This document shows, one piece after another, positions 32,373 to 41,698 of a stretch of DNA of 62,551 nucleotides (positions are counted from its first letter, which is position 1; each line of letters starts with the position of its first letter). Both the position numbers and the translations under genes were made by a program. Origin of the DNA: VRUE01 sp044867925 (GTDB lineage: Bacteria; Actinomycetota; Thermoleophilia; Solirubrobacterales; 70-9); NCBI GenBank assembly GCA_044867925.1, contig JBIOVV010000070.1:1-62551 (forward strand), written 5' to 3'. The notes below the pieces were generated by a model. The model saw only the letters and a list, made by a program, of their open reading frames with translations. It was not told the DNA's origin and searched no databases.

Positions 32373-33004
32373 GGGATGCGCAGTCGGATCGCCTCCCCGG
32401 CAGCGGCTACACCCCCGGAGACGTCAATCCACTCGATGCCGAGCACATCGGTGTTCAGCTCGACCTCCCCCCGTTTGAGCAGGATCACACCTTGGCGCCC
32501 GAGCCGAGAGAAGAAGAAGCCCATCTCGAAGAGGACGTTGGGACGGGGACGGCGCTCGGCATCCGGGGAGACCAGCCTTGCGGCGGGCTCGTCGGCATCC
32601 GAGAGCAGGATGACGGCCAGCCCGCACTCTTCGGCGTAGCGCTCGAACTTGTCGATCAGCGTCGCGCCGTCACCCCCCTGCTCGTGCAGAATCACTGGAT
32701 CGGCACCGAGCGTGTTTTGGAAATAGTTCTTGGCCTCGAACTTGAGTTGGGTGTCCCAGCCATGGACGATGAAGACGCGGCGAGGATCGCCATCGTGTTC
32801 GCCTGGTAGCTGGTCAAGCAGCTGCGAGAGCAGCGGGCCAATGCTGTCCGGCGCATCGTCGAGCGCCGCGCGTAGCGCCGCCTGGCGGCGGATTGCCCGC
32901 GGCTGCCCCGACAGCGGCAGCGAAACTGCCAGCCGCCCCGCCTCCCCAACCCGACCGGAGGCGAGCAGCGACCTGATGCGTACGAGTTCTTCCTCAACCG
33001 TCAC
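32357..33004 (-). CDS. TIR-like nucleotide-binding protein (CAP12/PF10137 type)
   Basis: 215 aa. N-terminal helical part (1-72), then VFIVHGWDTQLKFEAKNYF, LGADPVILHEQGGDGATLID, GLAVILLSDADEPAARL and RPNVLFEMGFFFSRLGRQGV: the TIR-like domain seen in CBASS/Pycsar effectors, which degrade NAD+. The Glu in FEMGFF is at the position of the catalytic Glu. It starts with a GTG overlapping the propeller gene's stop (GTGA). As an effector it would be controlled by the adjacent propeller protein (inference). Confidence 0.85.
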   Translation of the reverse strand: MTVEEELVRIRSLLASGRVGEAGRLAVSLPLSGQPRAIRRQAALRAALDDAPDSIGPLLSQLLDQLPGEHDGDPRRVFIVHGWDTQLKFEAKNYFQNTLGADPVILHEQGGDGATLIDKFERYAEECGLAVILLSDADEPAARLVSPDAERRPRPNVLFEMGFFFSRLGRQGVILLKRGEVELNTDVLGIEWIDVSGGVAAAGEAIRLRIPWLRS

Positions 33005-36000
33005 GTCATCACCGACTCGGCACCGGCTCCCTCCGGCCCTGGGGCGACCGCCAGGACGAAGCTGAGCGCGAAACGAATCGCTAGGTATTCACGGGCCGAG
33101 ACCCGTGGGTCCAGTGCCCGCAGGCGCCCTTCGATCACCTCCGCCAACAGGCCCATCGCGTAGCCGTCAAGCGCCCCCTCATGCTCGTGACGCAGAAGGG
33201 GCGTCGCGATCACCTCGATGATCTCGGGCGAGGCGACCTTGGCGTGGACCCAATCCTTGATCCGCGCCAGATACGACCCGTCCGCCGGTCCATCCCAGAG
33301 CAGTGCCCCCAGCAGCGCCAGCCCTTCGCGAACCATCGGGATGACGGAGTGCTCCTCGGACATTGCCGACAACCGATCAAACGCCGTGCGGTCGCCGTTG
33401 GGAGACGAAAGGTGGGCCAGTAGACGGCTCAATGGCGCCTTTTGAGCCTCTGGGCTGCCAAGCTCATCGACCGCTTGCAAGATCTCCGAGAGCCCGCTGT
33501 AGCGGACGCGGACGGTCCGGAAACAGCGGTCGAACCCATCCCCGTCGAGCGAAAAGAAGTCGCTGCGATAGAGATGCCTGACCAGCTCCTCACGGATCCA
33601 TTCGTCCCCCAGCGGCACCTTGACGATGATCGTGTCGGCGAGAACCCGGCGCTCGTATGGCCACGAGTCGCCGGCCTCCCCGCTGCCTATCGTCGAGAGC
33701 AGAGCGTGGACGACGAAGGGGTTGTTGGCGTTGGTCTGCAGGTGGTCAGCGATCCGCGAGCGGCCGGCCGCAAGGTTGGCGCGCAACGAGGCCTCGACCA
33801 GGGCGGTCGCGAAGACGTAGTGCAGGTAGACGTGGTCATTCTCGAGGACATCGGTTGCGGCGGCGTCGATCAGCGCCATCGCCCAGCCGCTGTCGGGAGA
33901 TGAGAACCAGTCGCCGAGATGGCGCAACAGCAGCAGGCGCTCCTCCAGCTCCAAGACGGCGACCGCGTCGAAGGCGCTAGCGCTCGTGCGCAGCTCGTGG
34001 ACTTTGGGATCAATCAGCGTCCCCGGCCGGTCCTCGTAGAACTCAGAGAGGAAGCGACCGAGCGTAGGCGCGAGGTAGAGCTGTCCGTCCTCACAGGCGA
34101 CGATCAACTCACCGTCCTCTAGCAGCTTGACGTCGCGGATCCGGTCGGGGAACTTATAGCCCGCCTGGATTCCGTCCTCGTTTACGAAGTAGACGCAGCC
34201 ATCTCCGCATCCAACGACGTACTGCCTACCCAACTTGGGATCGTGGTGGATGTCGACGCAGAGTGCCCGGTGCGGGAATCGGTAGCGCCAGCGGATCGAG
34301 CCGTCGTCGGCAAGCACGTAGAGGAAGCGGTCCTCCGACACCGCCACGCACTCACCGTCGTCGATCAGCACCTCGCGCACGCGATCGTCGGCATCGTGGC
34401 GCCACTGCTCCTCGTCACCGTGGAACCTGGTGACGAGGCAGTCGTCGGAGCCAGTGAGAATGTCGTAGGAGTCGCCGACCCGCCGTGCATAGCCGCTGCG
34501 GAGGATCTGGCCGGTATTGAACTGCAGGGATTTGTCGCCGTGGACGTGCAGGTCGCCGTTCTCGCAACAGATCAGGATGCGCGATCCGTCATTGTGCGAG
34601 ATGCCTGCCACCGCGCGAATCTCACGGGGCCAGTCGCCGAGCTCGATCTCATCCCGGTGCACGACCTCGGGCGGCGTCAGCCGCATATCAACGACGTAGC
34701 GAACGACGTTGCTACCACTGGTCGCCGCCAGGACTCGCAGCTTGCCAGGCTCGATCCACTCGGCGTCGACCGCCCAGACCCTAGTCTTCTCGAAGCGCTG
34801 ACGGTGCCTGATCGCGCCGCGGCCGTTCTCAACGTCGAGGATGCAAACATCACCCTCGTCAGTGCCGACGACGCAGGCCATGCCTCCCCGCTGCGAGGCT
34901 TCGGTGACGTGGACGAAGCGGCCGATCCCCAGTAACACCTCCTGCCGGGTCGGGCCGAAGAGCAGATTCTTCGCCAGCGAGCCGAAGTCGTTCGGGGGCG
35001 ACTCTTCCAGCAACCTGCCGCGCGTCTCTCGCGGAGTCGCCGGCATTCCCGGCTCTGCCGCGTAGAAGCAGCAAGAGAGCCGACCGTAGGATCGGCCGAT
35101 CAGGATCTCGCCGCTATCGGCGCCGGTTACGCCCTGCATCGCGAAGATACGCTCTCCGACGGGCAGGTGAGCAGTCAGCTTCCGTTTCACGGTGTCGAAG
35201 ACGTAGACGTTGCCGTCCTCGCAGGCGGCGAGCAGGTTGCGGCGCTCCTCGTCGGAGAAGGTCATCCGAGTTACCCGGTGCGGAACGTCCAGCTGGTTGA
35301 TCTCCTGGTAGTCATGGCCGGTCCAGCCGATGACCGAGAGGCGACGCGCGTCCGAGGCGCAGAAGACCTGCATGCTGGCGGGGTCGCCAACGACGCAATG
35401 GACCTTGGCGTCGACGAACGTGCGGCGTAGCTCGCGGTGGCCGGGCTCAGCGAAGTCCGCCTGTCCGAGGAAGTAGACGTGCTTGTCGCCGCAGCCAGCC
35501 GCAATCGCCGGTCCGCCGCCGTCAGGGTCACGGCAGAAGGCGACGCTGCGGATCCAGCCGTTGACGCGGACCTTGCTTACCGCCGACTCGCCGTCACCGC
35601 TCACGAGGTCGCCGAGCGGGGCGAGATAGACGTGCCGGTCCTCGGAACCAGCGGCGACGAGTATGTCGGTTCCGACGGAGCAGGAGTCGATCTCGCGCAG
35701 GGTGTTGCCGGCGCAGAATCCGGACAGCTCCAGAAGTCTGGCTTCATCGGGCGAGATCTCAACCTGGAAGCAGGTGAAGGTGCCCCGCTTCGTGCCAGCC
35801 ATGAGGTACAGGTCGAAGCCACGGCCGTCACCCTCGCGGGGACGCTCAATCACCTCCAGTGCTCCCACCCAACCGTCGAGGAGCAGATGGCCAATCGGCG
35901 TACCGTGCTGGTTCAGCACCCAGAGGTCGCCGGAGCGCGAGCCGACGAAGACCGTGCCGTCCTCGGCGCGGTCCACGGCAGTGATCCAGTCACTCGTTTC

Positions 36001-36033
36001 GCAGAACTCCCATCGGGGCCGAAGAGCGCTCAC
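33001..36033 (-). CDS. Giant beta-propeller (WD40/PQQ-like) protein with helical C-terminus
   Basis: 1010 aa. About a dozen propeller blades over residues 1-690, each with a turn like GDLWVLNQHG, EDRHVYLAPLGD, GDKHVYFLGQ, EDGNVYVFDT, DEGDVCILDV, EDRFLYVLADDGS or EDGQLYLAPTLG; this suggests two stacked propellers. Residues about 690-1010 are all helical. The GTG at 36033 has AGGAGGGG just upstream and lies 8 bases after the cupin stop; the frame is open further upstream but only across that gene. Its end overlaps the TIR gene by four bases. Likely the sensor or scaffold of the operon. Confidence 0.85.
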   Translation of the reverse strand: MSALRPRWEFCETSDWITAVDRAEDGTVFVGSRSGDLWVLNQHGTPIGHLLLDGWVGALEVIERPREGDGRGFDLYLMAGTKRGTFTCFQVEISPDEARLLELSGFCAGNTLREIDSCSVGTDILVAAGSEDRHVYLAPLGDLVSGDGESAVSKVRVNGWIRSVAFCRDPDGGGPAIAAGCGDKHVYFLGQADFAEPGHRELRRTFVDAKVHCVVGDPASMQVFCASDARRLSVIGWTGHDYQEINQLDVPHRVTRMTFSDEERRNLLAACEDGNVYVFDTVKRKLTAHLPVGERIFAMQGVTGADSGEILIGRSYGRLSCCFYAAEPGMPATPRETRGRLLEESPPNDFGSLAKNLLFGPTRQEVLLGIGRFVHVTEASQRGGMACVVGTDEGDVCILDVENGRGAIRHRQRFEKTRVWAVDAEWIEPGKLRVLAATSGSNVVRYVVDMRLTPPEVVHRDEIELGDWPREIRAVAGISHNDGSRILICCENGDLHVHGDKSLQFNTGQILRSGYARRVGDSYDILTGSDDCLVTRFHGDEEQWRHDADDRVREVLIDDGECVAVSEDRFLYVLADDGSIRWRYRFPHRALCVDIHHDPKLGRQYVVGCGDGCVYFVNEDGIQAGYKFPDRIRDVKLLEDGELIVACEDGQLYLAPTLGRFLSEFYEDRPGTLIDPKVHELRTSASAFDAVAVLELEERLLLLRHLGDWFSSPDSGWAMALIDAAATDVLENDHVYLHYVFATALVEASLRANLAAGRSRIADHLQTNANNPFVVHALLSTIGSGEAGDSWPYERRVLADTIIVKVPLGDEWIREELVRHLYRSDFFSLDGDGFDRCFRTVRVRYSGLSEILQAVDELGSPEAQKAPLSRLLAHLSSPNGDRTAFDRLSAMSEEHSVIPMVREGLALLGALLWDGPADGSYLARIKDWVHAKVASPEIIEVIATPLLRHEHEGALDGYAMGLLAEVIEGRLRALDPRVSAREYLAIRFALSFVLAVAPGPEGAGAESVMT

Positions 36034-36041
36034 AGCCCCTC

Positions 36042-36548
36042 CTACCCCCGCCAGTAGAACGTCGCCTCCTCCATGAGGTCGTCGTCGACTGCGTCGGGAT
36101 CGACCTCGTCGTCGTCGTGAAAGGTAATCGCGAATACCCCTGCGCCGGTCTCGCTCTCGGTTTCGAAGCAGTGCCACATTTCCGCCGGCATCCGGATCGC
36201 GGCGAAAGTCCCAGCCGGCACCACCAGCTTCTGCTCCTCCGTCCGGGGATCGACGTTGACGGCAGCGGTGCTGTGGTGAACGTGCATGTCGACGTCCCCG
36301 ACAAGGAGGATGTACCGGCCGCCGGGGTGGTAGTGGAAATCCTGGCGCGCCTTTGCAGGGAAGAACATGTAGTGAAGGCTTCCCGGTTGTGTAACGGTGG
36401 GCCGGAACAGCATCGCTGTAGGAAAGCCGCTGAACGTAGTGAGCGGCAGCGTCGGATCATCGTGCGCCGCCCGACACGCCTCAAGGATTCCGTCGACGGC
36501 GGATGGCCCCATCCGCAGAAACTCGCGGGACTCGAAGGTGCGGCTCAT
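36042..36548 (-). CDS. Cupin-domain protein of the TIR/propeller operon
   Basis: 168 aa. QDFHYHPGGRYILLVGDVDMHVHH supplies cupin motif 1 ligands (HxH then E/G region), and FAAIRMPAEMWHCFETES motif 2 (His in WHCF). The N-terminal 50 residues are helical, with a hydrophobic pocket segment. A metal-dependent enzyme or ligand-binding protein; the substrate is unknown. Its ATG overlaps the upstream dehydrogenase stop (ATGA). Confidence 0.8.
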   Translation of the reverse strand: MSRTFESREFLRMGPSAVDGILEACRAAHDDPTLPLTTFSGFPTAMLFRPTVTQPGSLHYMFFPAKARQDFHYHPGGRYILLVGDVDMHVHHSTAAVNVDPRTEEQKLVVPAGTFAAIRMPAEMWHCFETESETGAGVFAITFHDDDEVDPDAVDDDLMEEATFYWRG

Positions 36549-37690
36549 GCGATCTCCGGCTCAAGCAGGCCGACGATGCGCTCCTCGGTCATTGGCACCG
36601 GATTGTTTTTGAGCAGCGGCTGGAAGGCGCCGGTCGCAATCTCTTCCAGTTGTGCCCGTCCGGCCCCCAGTTCGCGCAGGGTAGGGATCGTCGTCGCCTG
36701 CTGTCGAAGGTGCAGGATCGAACCCGGTACCTGCCCGCCATCGTCGAGCCCGAGTTGGGTCGCCAGCAGGTCGAACTTTGGCGCCACAGCGGCTGCGTTC
36801 ATCTCCGCGACCAGGTGCAGCGTCATCGCACAGGACGCGCCGTGAGAGAGGCCGAAGATCCGCCCGATCGGGTACGAGAGCGCATGGCAGCCCGCAGTCA
36901 ACGTATTGCTGAAGGCCATACCGGCGATCGTTGCGCCTTCCGCCATCGCCGTCGCCGCAAGCAGATCGCTGGGAGATCTGTAATGGCGCACGAAGTTGTC
37001 GGTGATCAACTTGATCGCCCTGAAGGCGAGCGCGTCCGACACCGGATTTGCGTTGACCGACCACACGGCCTCGTAGGCGTGGGCGAGCGCATCGAGACCG
37101 GAATCGCCGATGACCTTTTGTGGCACCGTCGAGAGGAAGCCGGGCAGCACCAAAGCCACGTCGGGGTAGAAATGCGGGGACGGCAGCGACTTCTTCTCGC
37201 CAGTGGCGTCGTTGGTAAGAACTGAGAACGGCGTCACCTCGCTACCGGTCCCAGCCGTCGTCGGTAGGGCGATCAACGGCACCTGCTTGCCACCGAATTC
37301 CCGCTCCCGATCCATGTAAGGAGTGATCTCGGCATCAGCGTAGGCCAAACAGGTCACTGCCTTCGCGGCGTCGATCGTGCTGCCTCCTCCGAGAGCAAGA
37401 ACGCCGCGGAAACCCCCTTGCTCCACAAATCGCTTAGCCGCCATCACGGTGGAGTGCGAGGGCTCAGGCTCAACCTGATCGAATACCCCGAACTGTCTTT
37501 CACCAAGTGCCGCGCACACTTGCTCGAGGTAGCCATTGCTACGTGCTGCGCCATTGCCAGTCATCAACGCGATCGGACCATCGACAACAGCGCCGACCTG
37601 TTGGCCGAGATCGCCAAGCCACTCCTGCCCAAAGAGCAGGCTGGTCGGGTGCGCGAACCTCCACGAACTCACGGACGCTCTATTTCCCAC
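36545..37690 (-). CDS. Iron-containing (type III) alcohol dehydrogenase
   Basis: 381 aa. NAD(P) site VLALGGGSTIDAAKAVTCLAY, LPTTAGTGSEVTPFSVLTND, metal ligands in SGLDALAHAYEAVWS (Asp, His), HALSYPIGRIFGLSHGASCA (His, His). The closest recognisable style is the phosphonoacetaldehyde/lactaldehyde reductase branch, so an aldehyde or hydroxy acid is the probable substrate. GTG at 37690 (37672 is an alternative). First gene of the operon, with a 9-bp-arm inverted repeat about 80 bases upstream (37770-37801). Confidence 0.88.
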   Translation of the reverse strand: MGNRASVSSWRFAHPTSLLFGQEWLGDLGQQVGAVVDGPIALMTGNGAARSNGYLEQVCAALGERQFGVFDQVEPEPSHSTVMAAKRFVEQGGFRGVLALGGGSTIDAAKAVTCLAYADAEITPYMDREREFGGKQVPLIALPTTAGTGSEVTPFSVLTNDATGEKKSLPSPHFYPDVALVLPGFLSTVPQKVIGDSGLDALAHAYEAVWSVNANPVSDALAFRAIKLITDNFVRHYRSPSDLLAATAMAEGATIAGMAFSNTLTAGCHALSYPIGRIFGLSHGASCAMTLHLVAEMNAAAVAPKFDLLATQLGLDDGGQVPGSILHLRQQATTIPTLRELGAGRAQLEEIATGAFQPLLKNNPVPMTEERIVGLLEPEIA

Positions 37691-38110
37691 CGGTGCGGAT
37701 TCCCCCCTCGCCTCTATCCCGACAGTCGCATGCCAGCGCGGAGCCTAGTCAATTCCCAGTTCGGTACGCGCTGAGACTCCCCCGCGAGCTGAAGTCTCAG
37801 CTCGATCCCTTTTCTGCGCGCTTCGTACGACCACCGCCAAGGACTGTTGTCTTGCATCCGAGGCGACCGTCTCAGGCCGACTTCGCCCTAGCTCGATAAC
37901 ACCCGCTTATGGAGACCCGACCTCGGGGCGTCAGTCTTGGCCAATGACTGGCGGGCCTGGAAGACATGAACTCAGCGATCTCCGCCACGAGATTTTGGTG
38001 GCACCGAGCTCCTCGGGGTCGCCGGCGCTCGAAAAACGCGGGCATCTCACAGGCCATTCGTAGTGTTGAAGCGCCCTCGACGTACAACTCATGGCGATAG
38101 GGTTGCACCG
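37691..38110. other. Divergent intergenic region with inverted repeat
   Basis: 420 bases between the divergent dehydrogenase operon and dam-like gene. Contains GCTGAGACT-N14-AGTCTCAGC (37770-37801), a candidate operator for either direction. No credible gene seen; a minus-strand 81-codon frame (37872-38117) looks random. Confidence 0.55.
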
Positions 38111-38953
38111 ATGACAACGAGGGCGAGCGAGATGACTGCGTCGGTGGCCTCGCCGCTGCGGTGGGTCGGGGGCAAGCGGTGGCTGATCCCGAAGCTGAGG
38201 AAGCTGGTCGGCGAGACCGAGATCACCGCCTATCACGAGCCCTTCCTGGGCGGCGCCTCGGTTTTTCTGGCCCTGGGCCCGTTCTCGAAAGCTCACCTCA
38301 GCGACACCAACGTAGAGTTGATCTCCGCCTTCGAGGCGATCAGGGACCACCCGACCCGGGTCGCCAACAAAGCCCGGGCGTACGCCCGCGACGAAGAGAC
38401 CTACTACGAGGTCAGGGCATCGGTTCCGGGCGGGTTGATCGAGAGCGCCGCCCGCTTCCTCTACTTGAACCACACCTCGTTCAACGGCATCTACCGCGTC
38501 AACCTGGCAGGGACCTACAACGTGCCTTTCGGCGGCGAGCGGATCGCCCACCTCCCCACCCCCGAGCAGCTGCGGGCGGTGGCCTCTCGACTGGAGCAGG
38601 CCATCCTAAAAGCCTGCGACTTCGCCGAGTGCATTGACCGGGTAAGCGCCGGGGACCTCGTCTTTCTCGACCCCCCCTACACGGTCGCCCACAACGAAAA
38701 TGGGTTCGTGAAGTACAACCAGCGCCTTTTCTCCTTTGAGGACCAGCGCCGCCTCAGCGAGCTTGTCGACGAGATTAAAGAGCGCGACGCCCACTACATC
38801 CTCGCCAACGCAGCGCACGACTCGATCATCGAGCTCTTCGACAAGGGTGACTCGATGATCAAGACCAGCCGACGCAACTCGGTGGGGGGAACGAACGCGA
38901 TACGGGGCAGCGCAAAGGAGCTTCTTTTCACGAACTTGGAGACGGCCGACTGA
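38111..38953 (+). CDS. Dam-type (D12 class) adenine-N6 DNA methyltransferase
   Basis: 280 aa. PLRWVGGKRWLIPKL (AdoMet motif I of the alpha group), YHEPFLGGASVFLAL, and DLVFLDPPYTVAHNENGF with catalytic DPPY. Such enzymes commonly recognise GATC-like sites. Start ATG 38111; 38132 is an alternative with a GAGG upstream. The stop overlaps the next gene's ATG (TGATG), so the two are coupled: a modification enzyme with a putative nuclease-sensor partner. Confidence 0.9.
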   Translation: MTTRASEMTASVASPLRWVGGKRWLIPKLRKLVGETEITAYHEPFLGGASVFLALGPFSKAHLSDTNVELISAFEAIRDHPTRVANKARAYARDEETYYEVRASVPGGLIESAARFLYLNHTSFNGIYRVNLAGTYNVPFGGERIAHLPTPEQLRAVASRLEQAILKACDFAECIDRVSAGDLVFLDPPYTVAHNENGFVKYNQRLFSFEDQRRLSELVDEIKERDAHYILANAAHDSIIELFDKGDSMIKTSRRNSVGGTNAIRGSAKELLFTNLETAD

Positions 38954-41310
38954 TGGCGAGGGCGGAGACGAAAGCGGAGACGAATGCGAAAACGGAGACG
39001 AAGGCGCTCTCGGTTCCCGGGGAGGCGATCAGCGACCACCTGCTGGCGTTCAACAAAATCAAAGGCGAGACGCGGAAGCGGCTTTTGCCCCACGCCTTCG
39101 AGACGATTTCGAAGGGGAAGGTGGAGGCCTACGAAGCCGACGGCTGGGTCGTCGAGAAAGAGCTGAAAACCCGGACCAAAATGCGGCGCGAGAAGCGCCA
39201 CGAGAGAGCCTTCGAGGACCGCGTCTGGGCGATGTGCGCACAGCTGCAGTTCCCGCACCTGAATCGTGACGGCTCCTTCAAGTTGAGCTACGGGACGGCG
39301 GCGAGTGCAAAGCAGCAGATCGACGTCTTCGCCGCCGATGAGGAGTCGGTGCTGCTGATCGAGTGCAAGTCCTCTGAGACGATCCGCCCCGGGCAGTTCA
39401 AGAAGGAGGTTGAGGCGATCTCGGGACGGCGGCAGGGAATCGTTCGGCGGGTCCAAGAAGAGTACCCCGACCACAAGATCCGCTTCCTGCTCGCGACTAA
39501 CAACTACACCCTCTCCGTGCAGGTCAAAGAACGTCTCGAAGGCGCCCAGATCTTCCACGTCGACGAGGACACGGTCGAGTACTACCTGCGACTGGCAGAG
39601 CACTTGGGGGCTGCCGCGAAGTACCAGCTGCTCGGCGCGCTGTTCGCCGGGACGAAGATTCCGAACCTTGAGCCGGAAGTGCCGGCGATCCGCGGCTCCA
39701 TGGGCGGCTACACCTACTTTTCCTTCGCGATCGAGCCCGCGCGCCTGCTGAAGATGTCCTACGTGCTGCACCGAAACCAAGCCAACAGCGCTCTGATGCC
39801 CACCTATCAGCGGCTGATCAAGAAATCGCGCCTGAGGAAGGTAGCCGAGTTCGTCGAGGGGGGTGGCTTCTTCCCGAACTCAATCATCCTCAACATCGAG
39901 ACCGGGAAAAGGAGGGGCGGGCTGCAGTTCGACCTCGCTCCGAAATCGCCCGGGCCCTCGAAGATCGGGCTCCTGCATCTGCCCCAGACCTACCGGGCCG
40001 CATACGTCATCGACGGGCAGCATCGCCTCTACGGGTACGCCGACTCGAGCCGGACCGAGACCGACCTGGTCCCGGTCGTCGCCTTCGTCGACCTGCCAAG
40101 GGAGGAGCAGGTTGGGCTTTTCATGCAGATCAACGAGAACCAACAGGCGGTTCCCAAGAATCTGCGGAACACACTGAACTCGGATCTGCTCTGGGCCTCA
40201 GACGACTACCGCCAGCGCGCGAAGGCCCTGCGCCTGAGGATCGCCCAGCACCTCGGCGAGCAGAAGTCCTCGCCGCTCTTTGACCGGGTAATCATCGGCG
40301 AGAACGCCAAAACGCACACGAGGTCGATCACGATCGACGCGATCGACAACGGCCTGCGGCGCGGAAACTTCATCGGCAGCTTCACGAAAGCGGGTGCGAA
40401 AGAGGTGGGCACCTTCTACGCAGGTGACAACCAGCCGACTGCCGACGTCCTCACCCCGTTCCTCGAGGCCAGCTTTGAGATCCTCAAAGAGGGACTGCCC
40501 GCGCAATGGCAGTACGGCAGCGCCGAGGGAGGCTTCGTCTTCATGAACAACGGGGTCGAGGCGCTCCTGCGAGTACTCAGCGACATCGTCGAAACCGTGA
40601 TCGAGGACGAGGGAGTTAATCCGCTCAGCATCAGCACGGGGGAAATGGTCGAGGCCTGTCGCCCCTACCTGGACTCGCTGGTAGACCACCTCGAGGGGTT
40701 GAGCCGCGAGGAGGGCGTCGAATACCGCACGAGCTACGGCTCGGGCGCCGGCTCGAAGTACTACCGAAAGCTCCAGCAGGCGGTGCGCGCGGCGCGGCCC
40801 AACTTCAAAGCCCCGGGCCTCGATGAGTGGGAAAAAGCCCAGGACAAGCAGTACACCAATCAGGCCCGGGAGATCGTCGGCGACCTTGAGGCCTTCTTCA
40901 AGAAGGACATCCGCGAGCGGCTCGAGGACGAGCACGGCAAAGACTGGGAACGCCTCGGGATCCCGCGCAAGATCCGCAAGGAGAGCGCCGAGCGGGCGAT
41001 TGAGAAGAACCTCGACCTCGACCCATCAGAACAGGTGGGCGGCTGGGACATGATGTACATCGTCGATTACTACGAGGTGATCAAGTCCTGCACCAACGCG
41101 GTCTGGGAAAGCCGCTTCGCCGCTCGTTACACGCGACCCGAAGACGAGGATCTCTCCGGTACCTGGAAAAACCGCCTGGGCTGGATCAAGCGTCTTAACC
41201 CGATCCGAAACGAAGTCTCCCACGGGGGCGCGATCAGCGAAGAGGACTACGCCTTCCTGGTGGACCTGCGGGAGTGGCTGCTCACCGGGGAGTCTGACGG
41301 CGCAGTTTAG
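38953..41310 (+). CDS. Fusion: PD-(D/E)XK nuclease-like, DGQHR (DndB-like) and HEPN domains
   Basis: 785 aa. After a Lys/Glu-rich leader, residues about 80-220 hold a restriction-endonuclease-like core (QQIDVF with Asp124, LLIECKSSE with Glu137 and Lys139). Residues about 230-600 hold a DGQHR domain (YVIDGQHRLYG, Asp354), the DndB-type fold that reads DNA modification, with QINENQQAVPK. The C-terminus carries a HEPN-like helical domain (IRNEVSHGG, Arg752/His757 as Rx4H). Coupled to a Dam methylase, it could sense methylation and act on DNA or RNA. Confidence 0.85.
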   Translation: MARAETKAETNAKTETKALSVPGEAISDHLLAFNKIKGETRKRLLPHAFETISKGKVEAYEADGWVVEKELKTRTKMRREKRHERAFEDRVWAMCAQLQFPHLNRDGSFKLSYGTAASAKQQIDVFAADEESVLLIECKSSETIRPGQFKKEVEAISGRRQGIVRRVQEEYPDHKIRFLLATNNYTLSVQVKERLEGAQIFHVDEDTVEYYLRLAEHLGAAAKYQLLGALFAGTKIPNLEPEVPAIRGSMGGYTYFSFAIEPARLLKMSYVLHRNQANSALMPTYQRLIKKSRLRKVAEFVEGGGFFPNSIILNIETGKRRGGLQFDLAPKSPGPSKIGLLHLPQTYRAAYVIDGQHRLYGYADSSRTETDLVPVVAFVDLPREEQVGLFMQINENQQAVPKNLRNTLNSDLLWASDDYRQRAKALRLRIAQHLGEQKSSPLFDRVIIGENAKTHTRSITIDAIDNGLRRGNFIGSFTKAGAKEVGTFYAGDNQPTADVLTPFLEASFEILKEGLPAQWQYGSAEGGFVFMNNGVEALLRVLSDIVETVIEDEGVNPLSISTGEMVEACRPYLDSLVDHLEGLSREEGVEYRTSYGSGAGSKYYRKLQQAVRAARPNFKAPGLDEWEKAQDKQYTNQAREIVGDLEAFFKKDIRERLEDEHGKDWERLGIPRKIRKESAERAIEKNLDLDPSEQVGGWDMMYIVDYYEVIKSCTNAVWESRFAARYTRPEDEDLSGTWKNRLGWIKRLNPIRNEVSHGGAISEEDYAFLVDLREWLLTGESDGAV

Positions 41311-41313
41311 TCG

Positions 41314-41505
41314 GTGCGTAGGAGCTCAATCACACCGAAATCGCCGACGCTGGCAGCGAGAGCAACCCTGCGCGGGGAAGCCCGCCGCGCCCTGGAGGTC
41401 AACGCCCGCGCCCTAGATCAGCACCGAAACGCGACGGCTGAATGGGAGTCGCCGGAGCTGCGGGACTTCGCAGATGAGATCTTCGGCGCGGACCCCGAGC
41501 ACTAG
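41314..41505 (+). CDS. 63-aa small protein after the DGQHR gene (tentative)
   Basis: GTG start 4 bases after the DGQHR stop. Contains an amphipathic helix (ARRALEVNARALDQHRNATAEW) and acidic end (DFADEIFGADPEH). Close spacing suggests co-transcription. No family recognised; a possible small partner. Confidence 0.4.
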   Translation: MRRSSITPKSPTLAARATLRGEARRALEVNARALDQHRNATAEWESPELRDFADEIFGADPEH

Positions 41506-41624
41506 TCGGGGCGCTGCGCTCACAGTCCCGCCTCTCGCTCGCGTCGCCAGCAGTCTCGCCGGAGGTCGGCGAGAATGAGCAGGGCGAGAACGCCGACAAT
41601 CCCAACCCCAATGCCGAGGGGTCC

Positions 41625-41651
41625 CAGGCACTTTCTCGGCAGAAGTGCCTG
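41625..41651. repeat. Island palindrome P3 (CAGGCACTT-N9-AAGTGCCTG)
   Basis: Nine-bp arms; nearly the same as P1, though in the middle of element 1, in the gap between the DGQHR unit and the CHAT gene. Confidence 0.7.
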
Positions 41652-41698
41652 ACATCCGTTCGCATCTACCTATCGGTGAGGTTCTGCCTCTCCGATTT

